Counted from the first letter of the stretch, positions 1 to 9,696 are shown. The stretch: DNA of 64,000 bases from Lysinibacillus piscis (GCF_026012395.1 NZ_BRZA01000002.1:310001-374000); one strand, 5' to 3'. Made by a program: numbers and translations. The notes: generated from the sequence alone by a model not told the origin.

Positions 1-21
1 AGTTATTACGATACAATAAAA

Positions 22-283
22 ACAAATTAAAAAAGAGATGCGATGACAGGGAAGAGTAAATTAATCGTACAAATGAAGAGAGGAAACGGTAGCTGAGAAG
101 TTTCTATTTGTACTTAGTTGAAGGTAGCCCTTGAGCAGTTTTAATGAACTAATAGTAGTTAAAGCCGGTTAAACACCGTTACCGAATTAAGAGCCGAGTT
201 GGAAGCTATGTATTCAATTCGGAATTAAAGGTGGTACCGCGAACTTAAAACTCCTTCGTCCTTTTAGACGTGAGGAGTTTTTT
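22..283 (+). promoter_or_regulatory. T-box leader of valS (tRNA-Val sensing)
   Basis: A T-box riboswitch precedes valS. The conserved T-box core AGGTGGTACCGCG lies at 229-241. It is followed by a terminator hairpin with arms AACTCC.. and ..GGAGTT and a T run at 249-283. Stem I features are visible upstream: a GAGAGG-type distal part near 79-84, and a candidate specifier codon GTA (Val) at 124-126 in the context GAAGGTAG. A -10-like TACAAT at about 12-17 suggests transcription starts near 22; the -35 box would lie at or beyond the window edge. Known behaviour of the family: uncharged tRNA pairs with the specifier and the T-box, which prevents termination. The 5' boundary is approximate. Confidence 0.88.
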
Positions 284-320
284 ATATTGGTTTAGTAAAT
301 TCCATTTACTGAACCAATAT
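284..320. repeat. Inverted repeat in the valS leader tail
   Basis: Two 17-nt arms at 284-300 and 304-320 pair with one mismatch around a 3-nt loop; the core is ATTGGTTYAGTAAAT. It lies between the T-box terminator and the valS ribosome binding site. Thirteen of 14 bases of one arm (TTGGTTCAGTAAAT on the reverse strand) recur at 40281-40294 in the trp leader. This suggests a dispersed element rather than part of the T-box itself. Confidence 0.6.
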
Positions 321-378
321 AAGCCCTGGCAGTTGTTGTACCTGATGCTAGCGCTTTTGGTACAGAAAAATCCGAACA

Positions 379-407
379 CAATTACGCTGGGGCGTAATTG
401 ATTTTTT
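379..407 (+). terminator. Terminator-like hairpin just before the valS RBS
   Basis: A perfect 9-bp stem, CAATTACGC (379-387) with GCGTAATTG (392-400), has a TGGG loop and is followed by ATTTTTT. It ends 3 nt before the AAGGAGG ribosome binding site at 410-416. The form is that of an intrinsic terminator, but it lies downstream of the T-box terminator. Its right arm plus tail (GCGTAATTGATTTT) recurs before trpE at 40462-40475. It may be a second attenuator, an RNA stabiliser or a repeat remnant. Confidence 0.45.
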
Positions 408-425
408 ACAAGGAGGAACTTTACT

Positions 426-3074
426 ATGACAGAAAATTTATCAATGCCAACAAAGTATGAGCCACAGTCCATTGAAGCTGGACGTTATGACTGGTGGTTA
501 CAAGGAAAGTTTTTCGAAGCACAGCCAGACAGTGGGAAAAAACCATATTCCATCGTGATTCCACCGCCAAATGTTACAGGTAAACTACATTTAGGACATG
601 CATGGGATACGACATTACAAGATATTTTAATTCGTATGAAACGTATGCAAGGTTATGATGCACTTTGGTTACCTGGTATGGACCATGCAGGGATTGCGAC
701 ACAGGCGAAAGTAGAAGCAAAACTGCGCGAAGATAATATTACACGTTATGATTTAGGGCGTGAAAAATTCCTTGAAAAAACATGGGAATGGAAAGAAGAA
801 TATGCTGGTCATATTCGTGATCAATGGGCAAAGCTTGGTCTTGGCTTAGATTATACGCGCGAACGCTTCACGTTAGATAAAGGTCTATCAGATGCAGTAA
901 AAACAGTATTCGTCCAATTGTATGAAAAAGGGCTTATTTATCGTGGCGAACGTATTATTAACTGGGACCCAGCAGCGAAAACGGCTTTATCGGATATTGA
1001 AGTTATTTATCAAGATGTACAAGGTGCATTTTACCACATGAAATATCCATTAGCAGATGGTTCAGGCTATGTAGAGGTAGCAACGACACGTCCAGAAACA
1101 ATGCTTGGTGATTCAGGGGTGGCTGTGCATCCAAATGATGAGCGTTACCAGCATTTAATTGGTAAAACGGTTATTTTACCAATCGTAGGTCGTGAAATCC
1201 CAATCGTAGCTGATGATTATGTGGATATGGAATTTGGTACGGGTGTTGTAAAAATGACACCAGCGCATGATCCAAATGACTTTGAAGTAGGGAATCGCCA
1301 TAACCTAGAGCGTATTCTTGTGATGAATGAAGATGGCACAATGAATGAGCTGGCTGGCAAGTATAATGGTATGGATCGTTTCGATTGCCGCAAGCAAATC
1401 GTAGCAGATTTACAGGAAGCAGGCGTGTTAATTCGCATTGAAGAGCACATGCATTCAGTAGGTCATTCAGAGCGTACAGGTGCAGTAGTAGAGCCTTATT
1501 TATCAGCACAATGGTTTGTAAAAATGCAGCCACTTGCAGATGCTTCTCTTGGATTACAACAAGATGAAGAAGGGAAAGTCAACTTCGTACCAGCACGCTT
1601 CGAAAACACGTATTCTCGCTGGATGGAAAATATTCGTGATTGGTGTATTTCTCGTCAGCTTTGGTGGGGGCATCAAATTCCAGCTTGGTATCATAATGAA
1701 ACAGGTGAAGTATATGTTGGCATGGAAGCGCCAGCAGATGCGGAAAACTGGACACAGGATGAAGATGTATTGGATACATGGTTCTCATCTGCATTATGGC
1801 CGTTTTCAACAATGGGCTGGCCAGATGAAACAAATGCAGAGTACCAACGCTATTATCCAACAAGCACACTAGTAACAGGCTATGATATTATTTTCTTCTG
1901 GGTATCACGTATGATTTTCCAAGGGCTTGAATTTACAGGTAAACGTCCATTCCAAGATGTATTAATTCACGGTTTAGTACGTGATGGTGAAGGGCGTAAA
2001 ATGAGTAAATCGCTTGGTAATGGTGTGGATCCAATGGATGTAATCGAGCAATATGGTGCAGACTCATTGCGTTATTTCCTAGCAACGGGTTCATCACCAG
2101 GGCAAGATTTACGCTATACAACAGAAAAAGTAGAGGCTGTTTGGAACTTTGCCAATAAAATTTGGAATGCCTCTCGCTTTGCCTTAATGAATATGGATGG
2201 TATGACATATGACGAAATCGATTTAACAGGTGAAAAATCGGTTGCAGATAAATGGATTTTAACGCGCTTGAATGAAACAATTGAACGTGTGACATCTCTT
2301 GCAGAACGTTATGAGTTTGGTGAAGTAGGTCGTGAGCTATATAACTTCATTTGGGATGATTTCTGTTCTTGGTATATTGAAATGGCGAAATTACCACTTT
2401 ATGGTGAAGATGAAGCGGCAAAGAAAACAACACGCTCTATTTTGGCATATGTATTGGATCAAACAATGCGTCTATTACATCCGTTTATGCCATTTATTAC
2501 AGAAGAGATCTGGCAACATCTACCACATAAAGGGGAATCCATTACAGTGGCAGCATGGCCAACAGTACGTGAAGACCTTCATTTCGCAGCAGAAGCAGAC
2601 AATATGAAGCTTCTTATGGATATTATACGTTCAGTGCGCAATATTCGTGCAGAAGTAAATACACCAATGAGCAAAAAAGTACCGCTTTATATTTCAGCAA
2701 ATGAGACGACGACTGTAACAGTGCTAGAAGCGAATAAAGCTTATTTAGAGAAATTCTGTAATCCAGAACCATTAACAATCGGAGAAAACTTAACAGCACC
2801 AGGTCAATCTATGACAGCGGTTGTAACGGGCGCACAAATTTTCCTTCCACTTGTAGGTTTGATTAATTTAGATGAAGAAATTGCTCGTCTTGAAAAAGAA
2901 TTAGAGAAATGGGCAAAAGAAGTGAAACTTGTAACAGGTAAATTATCGAATGAAAAATTTGTATCGAAAGCACCAGAGGCTCTTGTCAATGCGGAGCGTG
3001 AAAAATTAGCAGACTACGAAAGTAAACATGCGATTGTTTTAAAACGTTTAGAAGAACTAAAAACGATGTCATAA
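426..3074 (+). CDS. valS: Valyl-tRNA synthetase
   Basis: Class Ia aminoacyl-tRNA synthetase that charges tRNA-Val with valine in the cytoplasm. The 882-aa protein has the usual family length. It carries the HIGH-type signature (HLGH within [15 protein letters not shown], near residue 56), the editing (CP1) domain in the middle, the KMSKS loop ([11 protein letters not shown], near residue 525), and an anticodon-binding helical domain. The last ~65 residues form a charged coiled-coil arm typical of ValRS. The start is set by AAGGAGG at 410-416, 9 nt before the ATG. Expression is controlled by the upstream T-box. A terminator follows at 3080-3109. As in B. subtilis it stands just before folC. 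Confidence 0.98.
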   Translation: MTENLSMPTKYEPQSIEAGRYDWWLQGKFFEAQPDSGKKPYSIVIPPPNVTGKLHLGHAWDTTLQDILIRMKRMQGYDALWLPGMDHAGIATQAKVEAKLREDNITRYDLGREKFLEKTWEWKEEYAGHIRDQWAKLGLGLDYTRERFTLDKGLSDAVKTVFVQLYEKGLIYRGERIINWDPAAKTALSDIEVIYQDVQGAFYHMKYPLADGSGYVEVATTRPETMLGDSGVAVHPNDERYQHLIGKTVILPIVGREIPIVADDYVDMEFGTGVVKMTPAHDPNDFEVGNRHNLERILVMNEDGTMNELAGKYNGMDRFDCRKQIVADLQEAGVLIRIEEHMHSVGHSERTGAVVEPYLSAQWFVKMQPLADASLGLQQDEEGKVNFVPARFENTYSRWMENIRDWCISRQLWWGHQIPAWYHNETGEVYVGMEAPADAENWTQDEDVLDTWFSSALWPFSTMGWPDETNAEYQRYYPTSTLVTGYDIIFFWVSRMIFQGLEFTGKRPFQDVLIHGLVRDGEGRKMSKSLGNGVDPMDVIEQYGADSLRYFLATGSSPGQDLRYTTEKVEAVWNFANKIWNASRFALMNMDGMTYDEIDLTGEKSVADKWILTRLNETIERVTSLAERYEFGEVGRELYNFIWDDFCSWYIEMAKLPLYGEDEAAKKTTRSILAYVLDQTMRLLHPFMPFITEEIWQHLPHKGESITVAAWPTVREDLHFAAEADNMKLLMDIIRSVRNIRAEVNTPMSKKVPLYISANETTTVTVLEANKAYLEKFCNPEPLTIGENLTAPGQSMTAVVTGAQIFLPLVGLINLDEEIARLEKELEKWAKEVKLVTGKLSNEKFVSKAPEALVNAEREKLADYESKHAIVLKRLEELKTMS

Positions 3075-3079
3075 TAAGC

Positions 3080-3109
3080 AGTGGGTAGCGATAAGCTACC
3101 CACTTTTTG
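3080..3109 (+). terminator. Rho-independent terminator of valS
   Basis: Stem AGTGGGTAGC / GCTACCCACT with a short loop is followed by a T run, six bases after the valS stop. Confidence 0.9.
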
Positions 3110-3242
3110 TATGTAAAAAGATAGAGAGGATATGAGTATAAGTATTTATTTTTTTTCTATGTATATAGTATAATGGATGAAAGAAGTTTCGGAATAGTTA
3201 GTAAACAAAACCTAAATAAATGATAAAGAGGAAGGGATTATC

Positions 3243-3644
3243 ATGACAGGAAATATAGCTACTATCATAACAAAGTTAAATAAAGCTTGTGATGACATGG
3301 ATTTTGTGAGTGCTAGAGTACTAATTGAGACAAACCTAGTGAAATTATCTGAGGGCAAATATTATCGTTTATTAAATACAAATGGCCAAGTACTTTTGAA
3401 GCATATTTTAGCGAATAGCAAAAACAGTCAAAAAGGCTCTAATCCATTAACGCGTGCAGAGTTATTAATCATTAATCGAGTGAATGAATACTGCACGAAT
3501 TTTGATATTCCTATGCTGAAGCGAACATTAAAAACATCTTTAGAATTGATGCAGCGTGAGGAAATAACGCCTCTTTTAAATAGTGATGCTAAAATTATTT
3601 TGCATGATATGGGGGCATTACTTGGAGTGAATCAACTGCAATAA
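3243..3644 (+). CDS. Small uncharacterised protein between valS and folC
   Basis: I do not recognise a family for this 133-aa protein. It has no signal peptide, membrane segment or cysteine cluster. It looks like a small soluble mostly helical protein with hydrophobic heptad-like stretches (residues ~5-35 and ~75-115), an N-terminal segment rich in charged residues, and a Ser/Asn/Gly linker in the middle. The ATG is preceded by AGAGGAAGGGA, a good ribosome binding site, and base composition matches its neighbours, so it is very likely a real gene. A -10-like TATAAT lies near 3169. It is transcribed separately from valS, which ends in a terminator. Function unknown. Confidence 0.75.
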   Translation: MTGNIATIITKLNKACDDMDFVSARVLIETNLVKLSEGKYYRLLNTNGQVLLKHILANSKNSQKGSNPLTRAELLIINRVNEYCTNFDIPMLKRTLKTSLELMQREEITPLLNSDAKIILHDMGALLGVNQLQ

Positions 3645-3720
3645 GCAAAATAAATAGCTGTGTATTCCTCAACACTTATACTAAAATAGACTTACGGTTA
3701 GGATAAGGGAGTGTTTGCGA

Positions 3721-5013
3721 TTGTTTACAACGATGCAGGAATGTACAGATTTTATTTTTTCTTTAAAAGCAGTAGACCATAAACGACAGCCATTGGTGTT
3801 AATGAGGGATGTATTAACACGTTTAAATAATCCACAAGATCAATTACGTGTCATTCATATCGCAGGCTCTAACGGGAAAGGCTCAACAGTAAATGCCTTG
3901 CGTGAAATGTTACAGCAAGCGGGTTATAAAGTAGGCGCATTTACATCACCACATTTAGAGCGTGTCAACGAGCGAATGACTATCAATGGTATACCGATTT
4001 CAGACGAGCAATTTTTACTTTATATGAATACAATTGCTACGATTATTGAGACGCATTATAATGGCGATTTTCCTAGTTTTTTCGAAGTTGTGACATTGAT
4101 TATGTTCCAATACTTTGCAGATGAGGCAGTCGAAATAGCGTTAATTGAAGTAGGTCTTGGAGGACGGTTAGATGCAACGAATGTTGTGATTCCAGTACTA
4201 TCCATTATTACAACAGTGTCATTAGAGCATACAGCCTTTTTAGGTGATACTTTTGCTAAAGTAGCATTTGAGAAGGCTGGCATTATTAAAGAAGGTATCC
4301 CTGTGATTGTAGGTGTGAAAAATGAAGAAGCACTTGCTGTTATTTATGAAACAGCAAAGCAACGTCATGCACCATGTTATGTATTTGGGCAAGATTTTAC
4401 TATAGACGATCTGTACCAAGAAGCCGACCGACAAATTTTTGATTATCATTATAAGGAAATCATATTGTCAGCAGTGCCATTAAAAATGGCGGGCTTACAC
4501 CAAGTTGTCAATGCAAGTATAGCGATAACAGCCATCTTGTTGTTGAAGGAGCAAGGGCTGGTCAACATAACCGATGCCCATATCCGTCAAGCCTTGGCAC
4601 AAGCGCAGTGGGCAGGACGTTTTGAACAAATCTCTCCACGTATTATACTGGACGGTGCTCATAATTCAGAAGGCACAGCAGCTCTTTTGCAAACATTGAC
4701 AACGGTGTATCCGCAGCAGCGCTATCATATTGTGTATGCGGCACTTTCTGATAAAGACCATGCCAATAGCATTGCTTTAATGGATCAGAAAGCAGCGTCC
4801 ATTACCTTTACTCAAATTGGTTTACCTCAAGCGATGCCAGCTGAGCAATTAGCGGCATTATCGAAGCATTCTGCTAAAGTGTATGATAAGGATTGGCGTC
4901 AAGCCTTACAAGCTGTTCTACAGAAAAAAGGAGCGGATGATGTTGTCATTATCACAGGTTCGCTGTATTTTATTGCGGAAGCGAGACAGTGGTTTGGGGA
5001 GGATGGACGATGA
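3721..5013 (+). CDS. folC: Folylpolyglutamate synthase / dihydrofolate synthase
   Basis: Adds glutamate to dihydropteroate or folates, using ATP, in the cytoplasm. The Mur-ligase-type ATP loop AGSNGKGST, the folate/substrate segment SPHLERVNERM, EVGLGGRLDATNV, EKAGIIK and the C-terminal DGAHN are all canonical. AGGGAG at 3706-3711 favours the TTG at 3721 (9-nt spacing) over an in-frame TTG at 3715, giving about 430 aa, normal for FolC. Its stop overlaps the next gene's ATG (ATGA at 5010-5013), so the two folC-type genes are translationally coupled. Synteny with B. subtilis valS-folC supports this copy as the orthologue. Confidence 0.95.
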   Translation: MFTTMQECTDFIFSLKAVDHKRQPLVLMRDVLTRLNNPQDQLRVIHIAGSNGKGSTVNALREMLQQAGYKVGAFTSPHLERVNERMTINGIPISDEQFLLYMNTIATIIETHYNGDFPSFFEVVTLIMFQYFADEAVEIALIEVGLGGRLDATNVVIPVLSIITTVSLEHTAFLGDTFAKVAFEKAGIIKEGIPVIVGVKNEEALAVIYETAKQRHAPCYVFGQDFTIDDLYQEADRQIFDYHYKEIILSAVPLKMAGLHQVVNASIAITAILLLKEQGLVNITDAHIRQALAQAQWAGRFEQISPRIILDGAHNSEGTAALLQTLTTVYPQQRYHIVYAALSDKDHANSIALMDQKAASITFTQIGLPQAMPAEQLAALSKHSAKVYDKDWRQALQAVLQKKGADDVVIITGSLYFIAEARQWFGEDGR

Positions 5014-6269
5014 TACCAGGCTTAAATCCATATAAAGAACGATGGCATATGCAGAGTGATGATGTGATAAAACCTGGATTAGCAGCAATTGAGGAGGCCT
5101 TGGTACGACTAGGTAATCCTGAAAAGCAATTACAGGTTGTCCATATTGCTGGCACGAATGGAAAAGGCTCGACACTCACTTTTTTAGAGGCAATTGCCCA
5201 AGCACATGGTTTACGTGTAGGAAAATTTATGTCTCCGTGTATTGTTGATGTACACGACCAAATTCAAGTCGATGGGCAGTATATGACTGTAGCTGAAATG
5301 GATGCTGTATTTCAGCAAATGCAGGAGGCAGGACTTAGCGGTGTACTGACAGATTTTGAGCTATTAACAGTAGCAGCCTTTTTGCATTTTGTAACATGTG
5401 ATGTAGATGTTGCATTGATTGAGGCGGGTATGGGTGGTCTATTAGATAGCACCAATGTTGTCTTGCCAATGGTCTCCATTATTCCGAGTATTGCGCTTGA
5501 GCATACACAGTTTTTAGGAAATACATTGACAAGCATTGCCCAGCATAAGGCAGGCATTATTAAGCCATCTCGACCTGTTATTATTGGTGATTTACCAAAT
5601 GAAGCAAGAGAAATTGTAGTACAAACAGCACAGCAGCAAAGTGCGCCTCTTTTAACGCTACATCAAGATTTTGATGTACTGGACAAACAATATGTACATC
5701 ACTTAAAGCATCTATATGTGCCAAAGCTAGAGCCTTTGATGAAAGGTGCTCATCAAGTGAACAATATGGCACTAGCGATTACAGCTTTTATCGAAATAGC
5801 TGCACTGTTACATATCGAAATCAAGCAAGAAGCGATTCAACAAGGCGTGCGACAAGCAAAAATTTTAGGACGCTTTGAGGAAATTTTGCCTTCGATTATA
5901 GTGGATGGCGCACATAATCCTGCAAGTGCTGAACAGCTTGTAGCAACAATTCAGCAGCATTATCCAAATGAGCCGATTACGATGGTAGTAGGGATTTTAG
6001 CAGATAAAGATGTAAAGGCAGTGCTTCAATTACTAGAGCAAGTAAGTGATTGCTTTTATTTTGTGGACTTCAATAATCCACGTGCCATGGCTGCGAAAGA
6101 TATGCTTGCTTTATCCAATGCAGCACACAAGGAAATAGTAGAGGATTATGTATGGTTTTTGCAACAGCAATCAGCTGCACGAGCAACAACAATTGTCACA
6201 GGATCATTGTATTTATTAACAGACATACGCACTAATCTACAAAAAAAGGGTAAAAATCCGTCTAGCTAA
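5010..6269 (+). CDS. Second FolC-type ligase (divergent paralogue)
   Basis: A second Mur-ligase/FolC family protein of about 419 aa directly follows folC. The ATG at 5010 overlaps the folC stop (ATGA) and has GGGGAGG at 4996-5002; an upstream GTG at 4989 is less well placed. The ATP loop AGTNGKGST and VDGAHNPAS are kept. Three normally constant spots differ from the first copy: SPHL becomes SPCI, GGRLDATN becomes GGLLDSTN, and EKAGI becomes HKAGI. It therefore probably binds ATP but may use another acceptor or work poorly as a folate ligase. Tandem duplication followed by divergence is the simplest origin. Function beyond the family is not known to me. Confidence 0.85.
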   Translation: MIPGLNPYKERWHMQSDDVIKPGLAAIEEALVRLGNPEKQLQVVHIAGTNGKGSTLTFLEAIAQAHGLRVGKFMSPCIVDVHDQIQVDGQYMTVAEMDAVFQQMQEAGLSGVLTDFELLTVAAFLHFVTCDVDVALIEAGMGGLLDSTNVVLPMVSIIPSIALEHTQFLGNTLTSIAQHKAGIIKPSRPVIIGDLPNEAREIVVQTAQQQSAPLLTLHQDFDVLDKQYVHHLKHLYVPKLEPLMKGAHQVNNMALAITAFIEIAALLHIEIKQEAIQQGVRQAKILGRFEEILPSIIVDGAHNPASAEQLVATIQQHYPNEPITMVVGILADKDVKAVLQLLEQVSDCFYFVDFNNPRAMAAKDMLALSNAAHKEIVEDYVWFLQQQSAARATTIVTGSLYLLTDIRTNLQKKGKNPSS

Positions 6270-6289
6270 CCGGATTTTTACCCTTTTTT
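6244..6289. terminator. Bidirectional terminator between the folC pair and the MFS gene
   Basis: A 17-bp stem (AAAAGGGTAAAAATCCG and its complement) with T runs on both strands serves the folC pair (+) and the convergent transporter gene (-). Confidence 0.9.
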
Positions 6290-7519
6290 CGCCCAAATAA
6301 CAACAGGAATAAGCGCCAACGATAAGAGCCCACCTGTTAATGATAATATAGCAAAACTAGCATTCGCTACAACCAACCCTGACAATGCACCACCAGAAGC
6401 GCCTGCTAACGCTACTAAAACGTCTAGCTTGCCTTGTGTTTTTGCTCGTGTAGCAGGCTCTGTTGCATCTACAACTTGTGCTGTTCCACTAATTAACCCA
6501 AAATTCCAGCCCAACCCAAGTAAAGAAAGAGCAATGATAAAGACGAGCATAGAGTCACCAGAGGCAAATGATGCAACAAGTCCAGCGCAAAGTAAGATGA
6601 TTCCTGCGGCAATACTCATAGCTGTGCGTCCGATTTTATCGACCAGTATGCCTGTAATCAAGGAAGGTAAATACATAAAGCCGACATGAAAGCCAATAAC
6701 CAGCCCGACATCTGCCAAGCTATGTCCATGATGTTTCATATGTATAGGTGTCATCGTCATAATGGCGACCATTACAATTTGTGTTAATACCATGACGGTA
6801 GCGCCGACGATCAGCCCACGATGATTATGTGTTGGTTGCTCTGTGTTGTTTGATTGTGTTTCCTGTGCGTAGGTTGCTATTTTTTTCGCAATCTCTAATG
6901 GATCAGGACGCAATAATAAAAATAATGTCAGCCCTGCTGTGATGAATGCCACAGCAGATAATATAAATGGACCTGTCAAGGCAGGAACACCAATGGCTAC
7001 AGCAACTTCACCCATTTTTTCGACCAAATTAGGACCTAATACAGCACCAAATGTCGTCATCACCATTGTGGTGCTAATAGCAGTAGCTCGTTGCTTTTTG
7101 CTAGCTAAATCTGTGCCAGCATAACGTGCTTGTAAATTGGTGGCAGTACCAGCTCCGTAAATAAACAAGGCAATAAAGAGCAGCATGACATGATTAGTTA
7201 AAGCCGCTATAATCACGCCAATAGCCCCAAGTCCACCTACTGCAAAGCCAACAGATAAACCGATGCGCCGTCCATAGCGTTGTGACAGTCTACCAACAGC
7301 AAATGCAGCACCTGCTGAACCAAGTGTGATTAAAGCAGATGGGATTCCGGCATAGGCATCTGTACCGAGCATTTCCTGTGCAAGTAATGCACCAACAGTT
7401 ACCCCTGCGGCAAGCCCAGCACCACCGAAAATTTGCGATAAGCTGACAACAAATAATACACGTTTATATAGTTGTTTGAGCTTTGCTGGTGATTGAATAA
7501 AACTTTCGATAGATGTCAT
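6278..7519 (-). CDS. MFS transporter (12 membrane segments)
   Basis: The 413-aa membrane protein has about 12 hydrophobic helices in two halves, and a basic/polar loop in the middle (residues ~205-230, with a KKIATYAQETQSNNTEQPTHNH stretch). The N-half motif GRLSQRYGRRIG corresponds to the conserved MFS loop 2-3 signature, and DKIGR marks the equivalent loop in the second half. This is the pattern of a drug or metabolite exporter of the major facilitator superfamily; the substrate cannot be read from the sequence. The gene is convergent to folC and occupies the place of comC in B. subtilis. Confidence 0.9.
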   Translation of the reverse strand: MTSIESFIQSPAKLKQLYKRVLFVVSLSQIFGGAGLAAGVTVGALLAQEMLGTDAYAGIPSALITLGSAGAAFAVGRLSQRYGRRIGLSVGFAVGGLGAIGVIIAALTNHVMLLFIALFIYGAGTATNLQARYAGTDLASKKQRATAISTTMVMTTFGAVLGPNLVEKMGEVAVAIGVPALTGPFILSAVAFITAGLTLFLLLRPDPLEIAKKIATYAQETQSNNTEQPTHNHRGLIVGATVMVLTQIVMVAIMTMTPIHMKHHGHSLADVGLVIGFHVGFMYLPSLITGILVDKIGRTAMSIAAGIILLCAGLVASFASGDSMLVFIIALSLLGLGWNFGLISGTAQVVDATEPATRAKTQGKLDVLVALAGASGGALSGLVVANASFAILSLTGGLLSLALIPVVIWAKKG

Positions 7520-7669
7520 GATAATCCCCTTTTAGCTTTTCTATTAACTGCATTCTAATCATCTATACTTTGTTCGTCAATGACTTTTTCTATGAGACCT
7601 ATCAAACAAGTATGTCTATCCTATTTTGCTCATAGACTTATAGTAAGAAAGTAAAATGAAGGGGGTTGT

Positions 7670-8311
7670 ATGTGCATGAAAGTAGTGAATCGTGTCATGC
7701 AGCGACAAATTATTCGAGCAATGGTGATTGGCGCTAGTGTTGGACTGTTAGGAGTAGCTATGTTTTTAGGTATTTTACAAGCAAACTCGCATCTAGCGAC
7801 GAAGGAACAAAATAGTGACGTTACACAGCAAACGAAGGATACTACCACAACGCCTGTAGCAGGAGAAATGAAGAATGCTACATCATTTTATGCTAGCCAA
7901 GCAGGTGTCTATTCAAACTATGAAAGTGCTAGTGCCTTTGTGGCAGAGCAGCCAGCATTAAAGGAAAGTGCCATTGTGGAAGTTGAGGGCAAATACTATG
8001 TTTGGACAAGTATGGTCATGGAGGAAAGCCAACTTTTATTAGTAGATAATCCAAAAACATTTAAAAAGGCGTTCTATGTGAGTGGAGAGAGCTGTCAAGA
8101 AGCAACGATGGTCGAAGTGCCAAAAGCGCTGGCAGAGAAAAATGCAGCAAAATTAAAATTTAATGAGGATTTAAAGGATTCTACATTACCAACAGATTGG
8201 CAGTCGATTGGTAAGGCTGCTTCCACTATTTCTAGTAATTTCGATGTGATTCGTCTGCAAATGTTTGCCCATTACAAGGCAAAAAATCCATGCTTACAAG
8301 TGAAATTTTAA
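7670..8311 (+). CDS. SpoIIB-like membrane-anchored protein
   Basis: A 213-aa protein with a short basic N-terminus and one membrane segment (residues ~14-35), then a Thr/Gln-rich linker (about 40-60) and an extracytoplasmic domain (about 65-210). The stretch SFYASQAGVYSNYESASAFVAEQ resembles the start of a SPOR-type repeat. It sits directly before maf-radC, where B. subtilis carries spoIIB, a SPOR-domain protein acting in septal peptidoglycan dissolution during engulfment. The assignment rests mainly on place and topology. The start is uncertain: GAAGGGGG at 7658-7665 could serve ATG 7670 or the better spaced ATG 7676. Confidence 0.7.
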   Translation: MCMKVVNRVMQRQIIRAMVIGASVGLLGVAMFLGILQANSHLATKEQNSDVTQQTKDTTTTPVAGEMKNATSFYASQAGVYSNYESASAFVAEQPALKESAIVEVEGKYYVWTSMVMEESQLLLVDNPKTFKKAFYVSGESCQEATMVEVPKALAEKNAAKLKFNEDLKDSTLPTDWQSIGKAASTISSNFDVIRLQMFAHYKAKNPCLQVKF

Positions 8312-8395
8312 TATAAAAAAATAGTTGTGCTACATTTTTGAAAATTTTCAAATAACCGATTCTCCGTTATGATAATGGAGAAGGGAGAATGAACA

Positions 8396-8992
8396 ATGAA
8401 ATTGACAACAAACCATCAGTTGGTGCTTGCCTCTGCTTCACCACGACGCAAAGAATTACTTACACTACTTGGAGTACCTTTTGATATTGTGACAAGTGAT
8501 GTGGAAGAGACGAGTGTACAGGCATCAACAGTGCAAGACTATGTAAAAGGTGTTGCTCTATTGAAAGCACGTGATGTGGCTAAAAAAGTCGCGCATGCAA
8601 CGGTAATTGGAGCGGATACAATTGTCGTGTTTCAAAATGAATTATTGCATAAGCCAAAAACACGTGAAGAAGCGATTTCCCATCTAGAGCGTTTATCAAA
8701 TAATCAACATACGGTCATGACGGCTGTGGCTATTATAGAGCCTACTGGCGATGAAACCATATTTATAGAGGAAACTAGCGTCTATTTCCATTCGCTATCA
8801 CCAGCGTTAATAGAAGCATATGTGAACTCGAATGATCCATATGATAAAGCAGGCGGTTATGGTATACAAACCATTGGTACACTGTTAGTGAAGTGTATAG
8901 AAGGTGACTATAACAATGTTGTTGGTCTACCACTTACTGCGTTATTTCAACAATTAATGAATCGACAAATTATTCAATTCGCAAAGGAGTGA
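8396..8992 (+). CDS. maf: Maf nucleotide pyrophosphatase
   Basis: A house-cleaning nucleoside triphosphate pyrophosphatase of the Maf/HAM1 fold. Its 198 aa show the N-terminal ASASPRRKELL loop, GADTIVV with the catalytic region, KPKTREEA, and YDKAGGYGIQ, all diagnostic. AGAAGGGAG precedes the ATG. In other organisms members of this family hydrolyse non-canonical or modified dTTP/UTP and influence septum formation. It is followed with a 1-nt (or overlapping) arrangement by radC, the same pair as in B. subtilis, upstream of the mre-min cluster. Confidence 0.95.
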   Translation: MKLTTNHQLVLASASPRRKELLTLLGVPFDIVTSDVEETSVQASTVQDYVKGVALLKARDVAKKVAHATVIGADTIVVFQNELLHKPKTREEAISHLERLSNNQHTVMTAVAIIEPTGDETIFIEETSVYFHSLSPALIEAYVNSNDPYDKAGGYGIQTIGTLLVKCIEGDYNNVVGLPLTALFQQLMNRQIIQFAKE

Positions 8993-8997
8993 CATTT

Positions 8998-9696
8998 TTG
9001 CTGAATGATGTTGTATCAGATATGATGATACGAGATGTCCATGTGGAGGATCGCCCCCGTGAACGATTATTGCGACAAGGGGCGACGAGCTTATCCAATC
9101 AGGAGCTATTAGCTATTTTATTACGCACAGGTACGAAGGAAGAATCGGTGCTTGTGCTAGCCAACCGTGTGCTCAGTGTTTTTGAGCGCCTCCATCATTT
9201 AAAGCATGCCACTGTGGAGGAAATGGTAGCGATTAAAGGAATCGGTGAGGTGAAAGCTGTTCAATTACTAGCGGCGATTGAACTAGGTAGACGCCTTGCC
9301 CAAAAACAAAGTGATGAAAAATATACGATACGTTCCCCGCAAGATGCCGCTGCCTATTTAATGCCTGATATGAGCTCACTCAATCAAGAACACTTCGTTG
9401 TCCTCTTTCTAAATGTCAAAAATCAAATCATCCATAAAAAAACAATTTTTATCGGTAGCCTGAATGCTTCTATTGTACATCCGAGAGAAATTTATCACGA
9501 AGCTGTGAAACGTTCAGCAGCTTCTATTCTTTGTGCCCATAATCATCCGAGCGGTAATTGTACACCAAGCACAGAGGATATTGATGTGACGAAAAGAATT
9601 GTTGAAGCGGGCTATATTATGGGCATTGAATTGGTTGACCATCTGATTATTGGTGACCATCAATTTATTAGTTTAAAAGAGAAAGGCTATTTTTAA
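8998..9696 (+). CDS. radC: RadC / JAB-domain DNA repair-associated protein
   Basis: About 232 aa with an N-terminal UPF0758 region (RPRERLLRQGATSLSNQELLAILLRTG), a helix-hairpin-helix (VAIKGIGEVKAVQLLAAIELGRR) and a C-terminal JAB/MPN metalloprotease-like domain with AHNHPSGNCTPSTEDID, which keeps the HxH and distal Asp ligands. AAAGGAG at 8983-8989 places the start at TTG 8998; the GTG at 8989 would lie inside the ribosome binding site. The molecular function of RadC remains unclear in the family despite its name. Co-transcribed with maf. Confidence 0.93.
   Translation: MLNDVVSDMMIRDVHVEDRPRERLLRQGATSLSNQELLAILLRTGTKEESVLVLANRVLSVFERLHHLKHATVEEMVAIKGIGEVKAVQLLAAIELGRRLAQKQSDEKYTIRSPQDAAAYLMPDMSSLNQEHFVVLFLNVKNQIIHKKTIFIGSLNASIVHPREIYHEAVKRSAASILCAHNHPSGNCTPSTEDIDVTKRIVEAGYIMGIELVDHLIIGDHQFISLKEKGYF

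Noticed and set aside
1534..1872. Open frames inside valS on both strands
   Set aside because: Out-of-frame shadows of a strongly conserved gene, without ribosome binding sites or family motifs.
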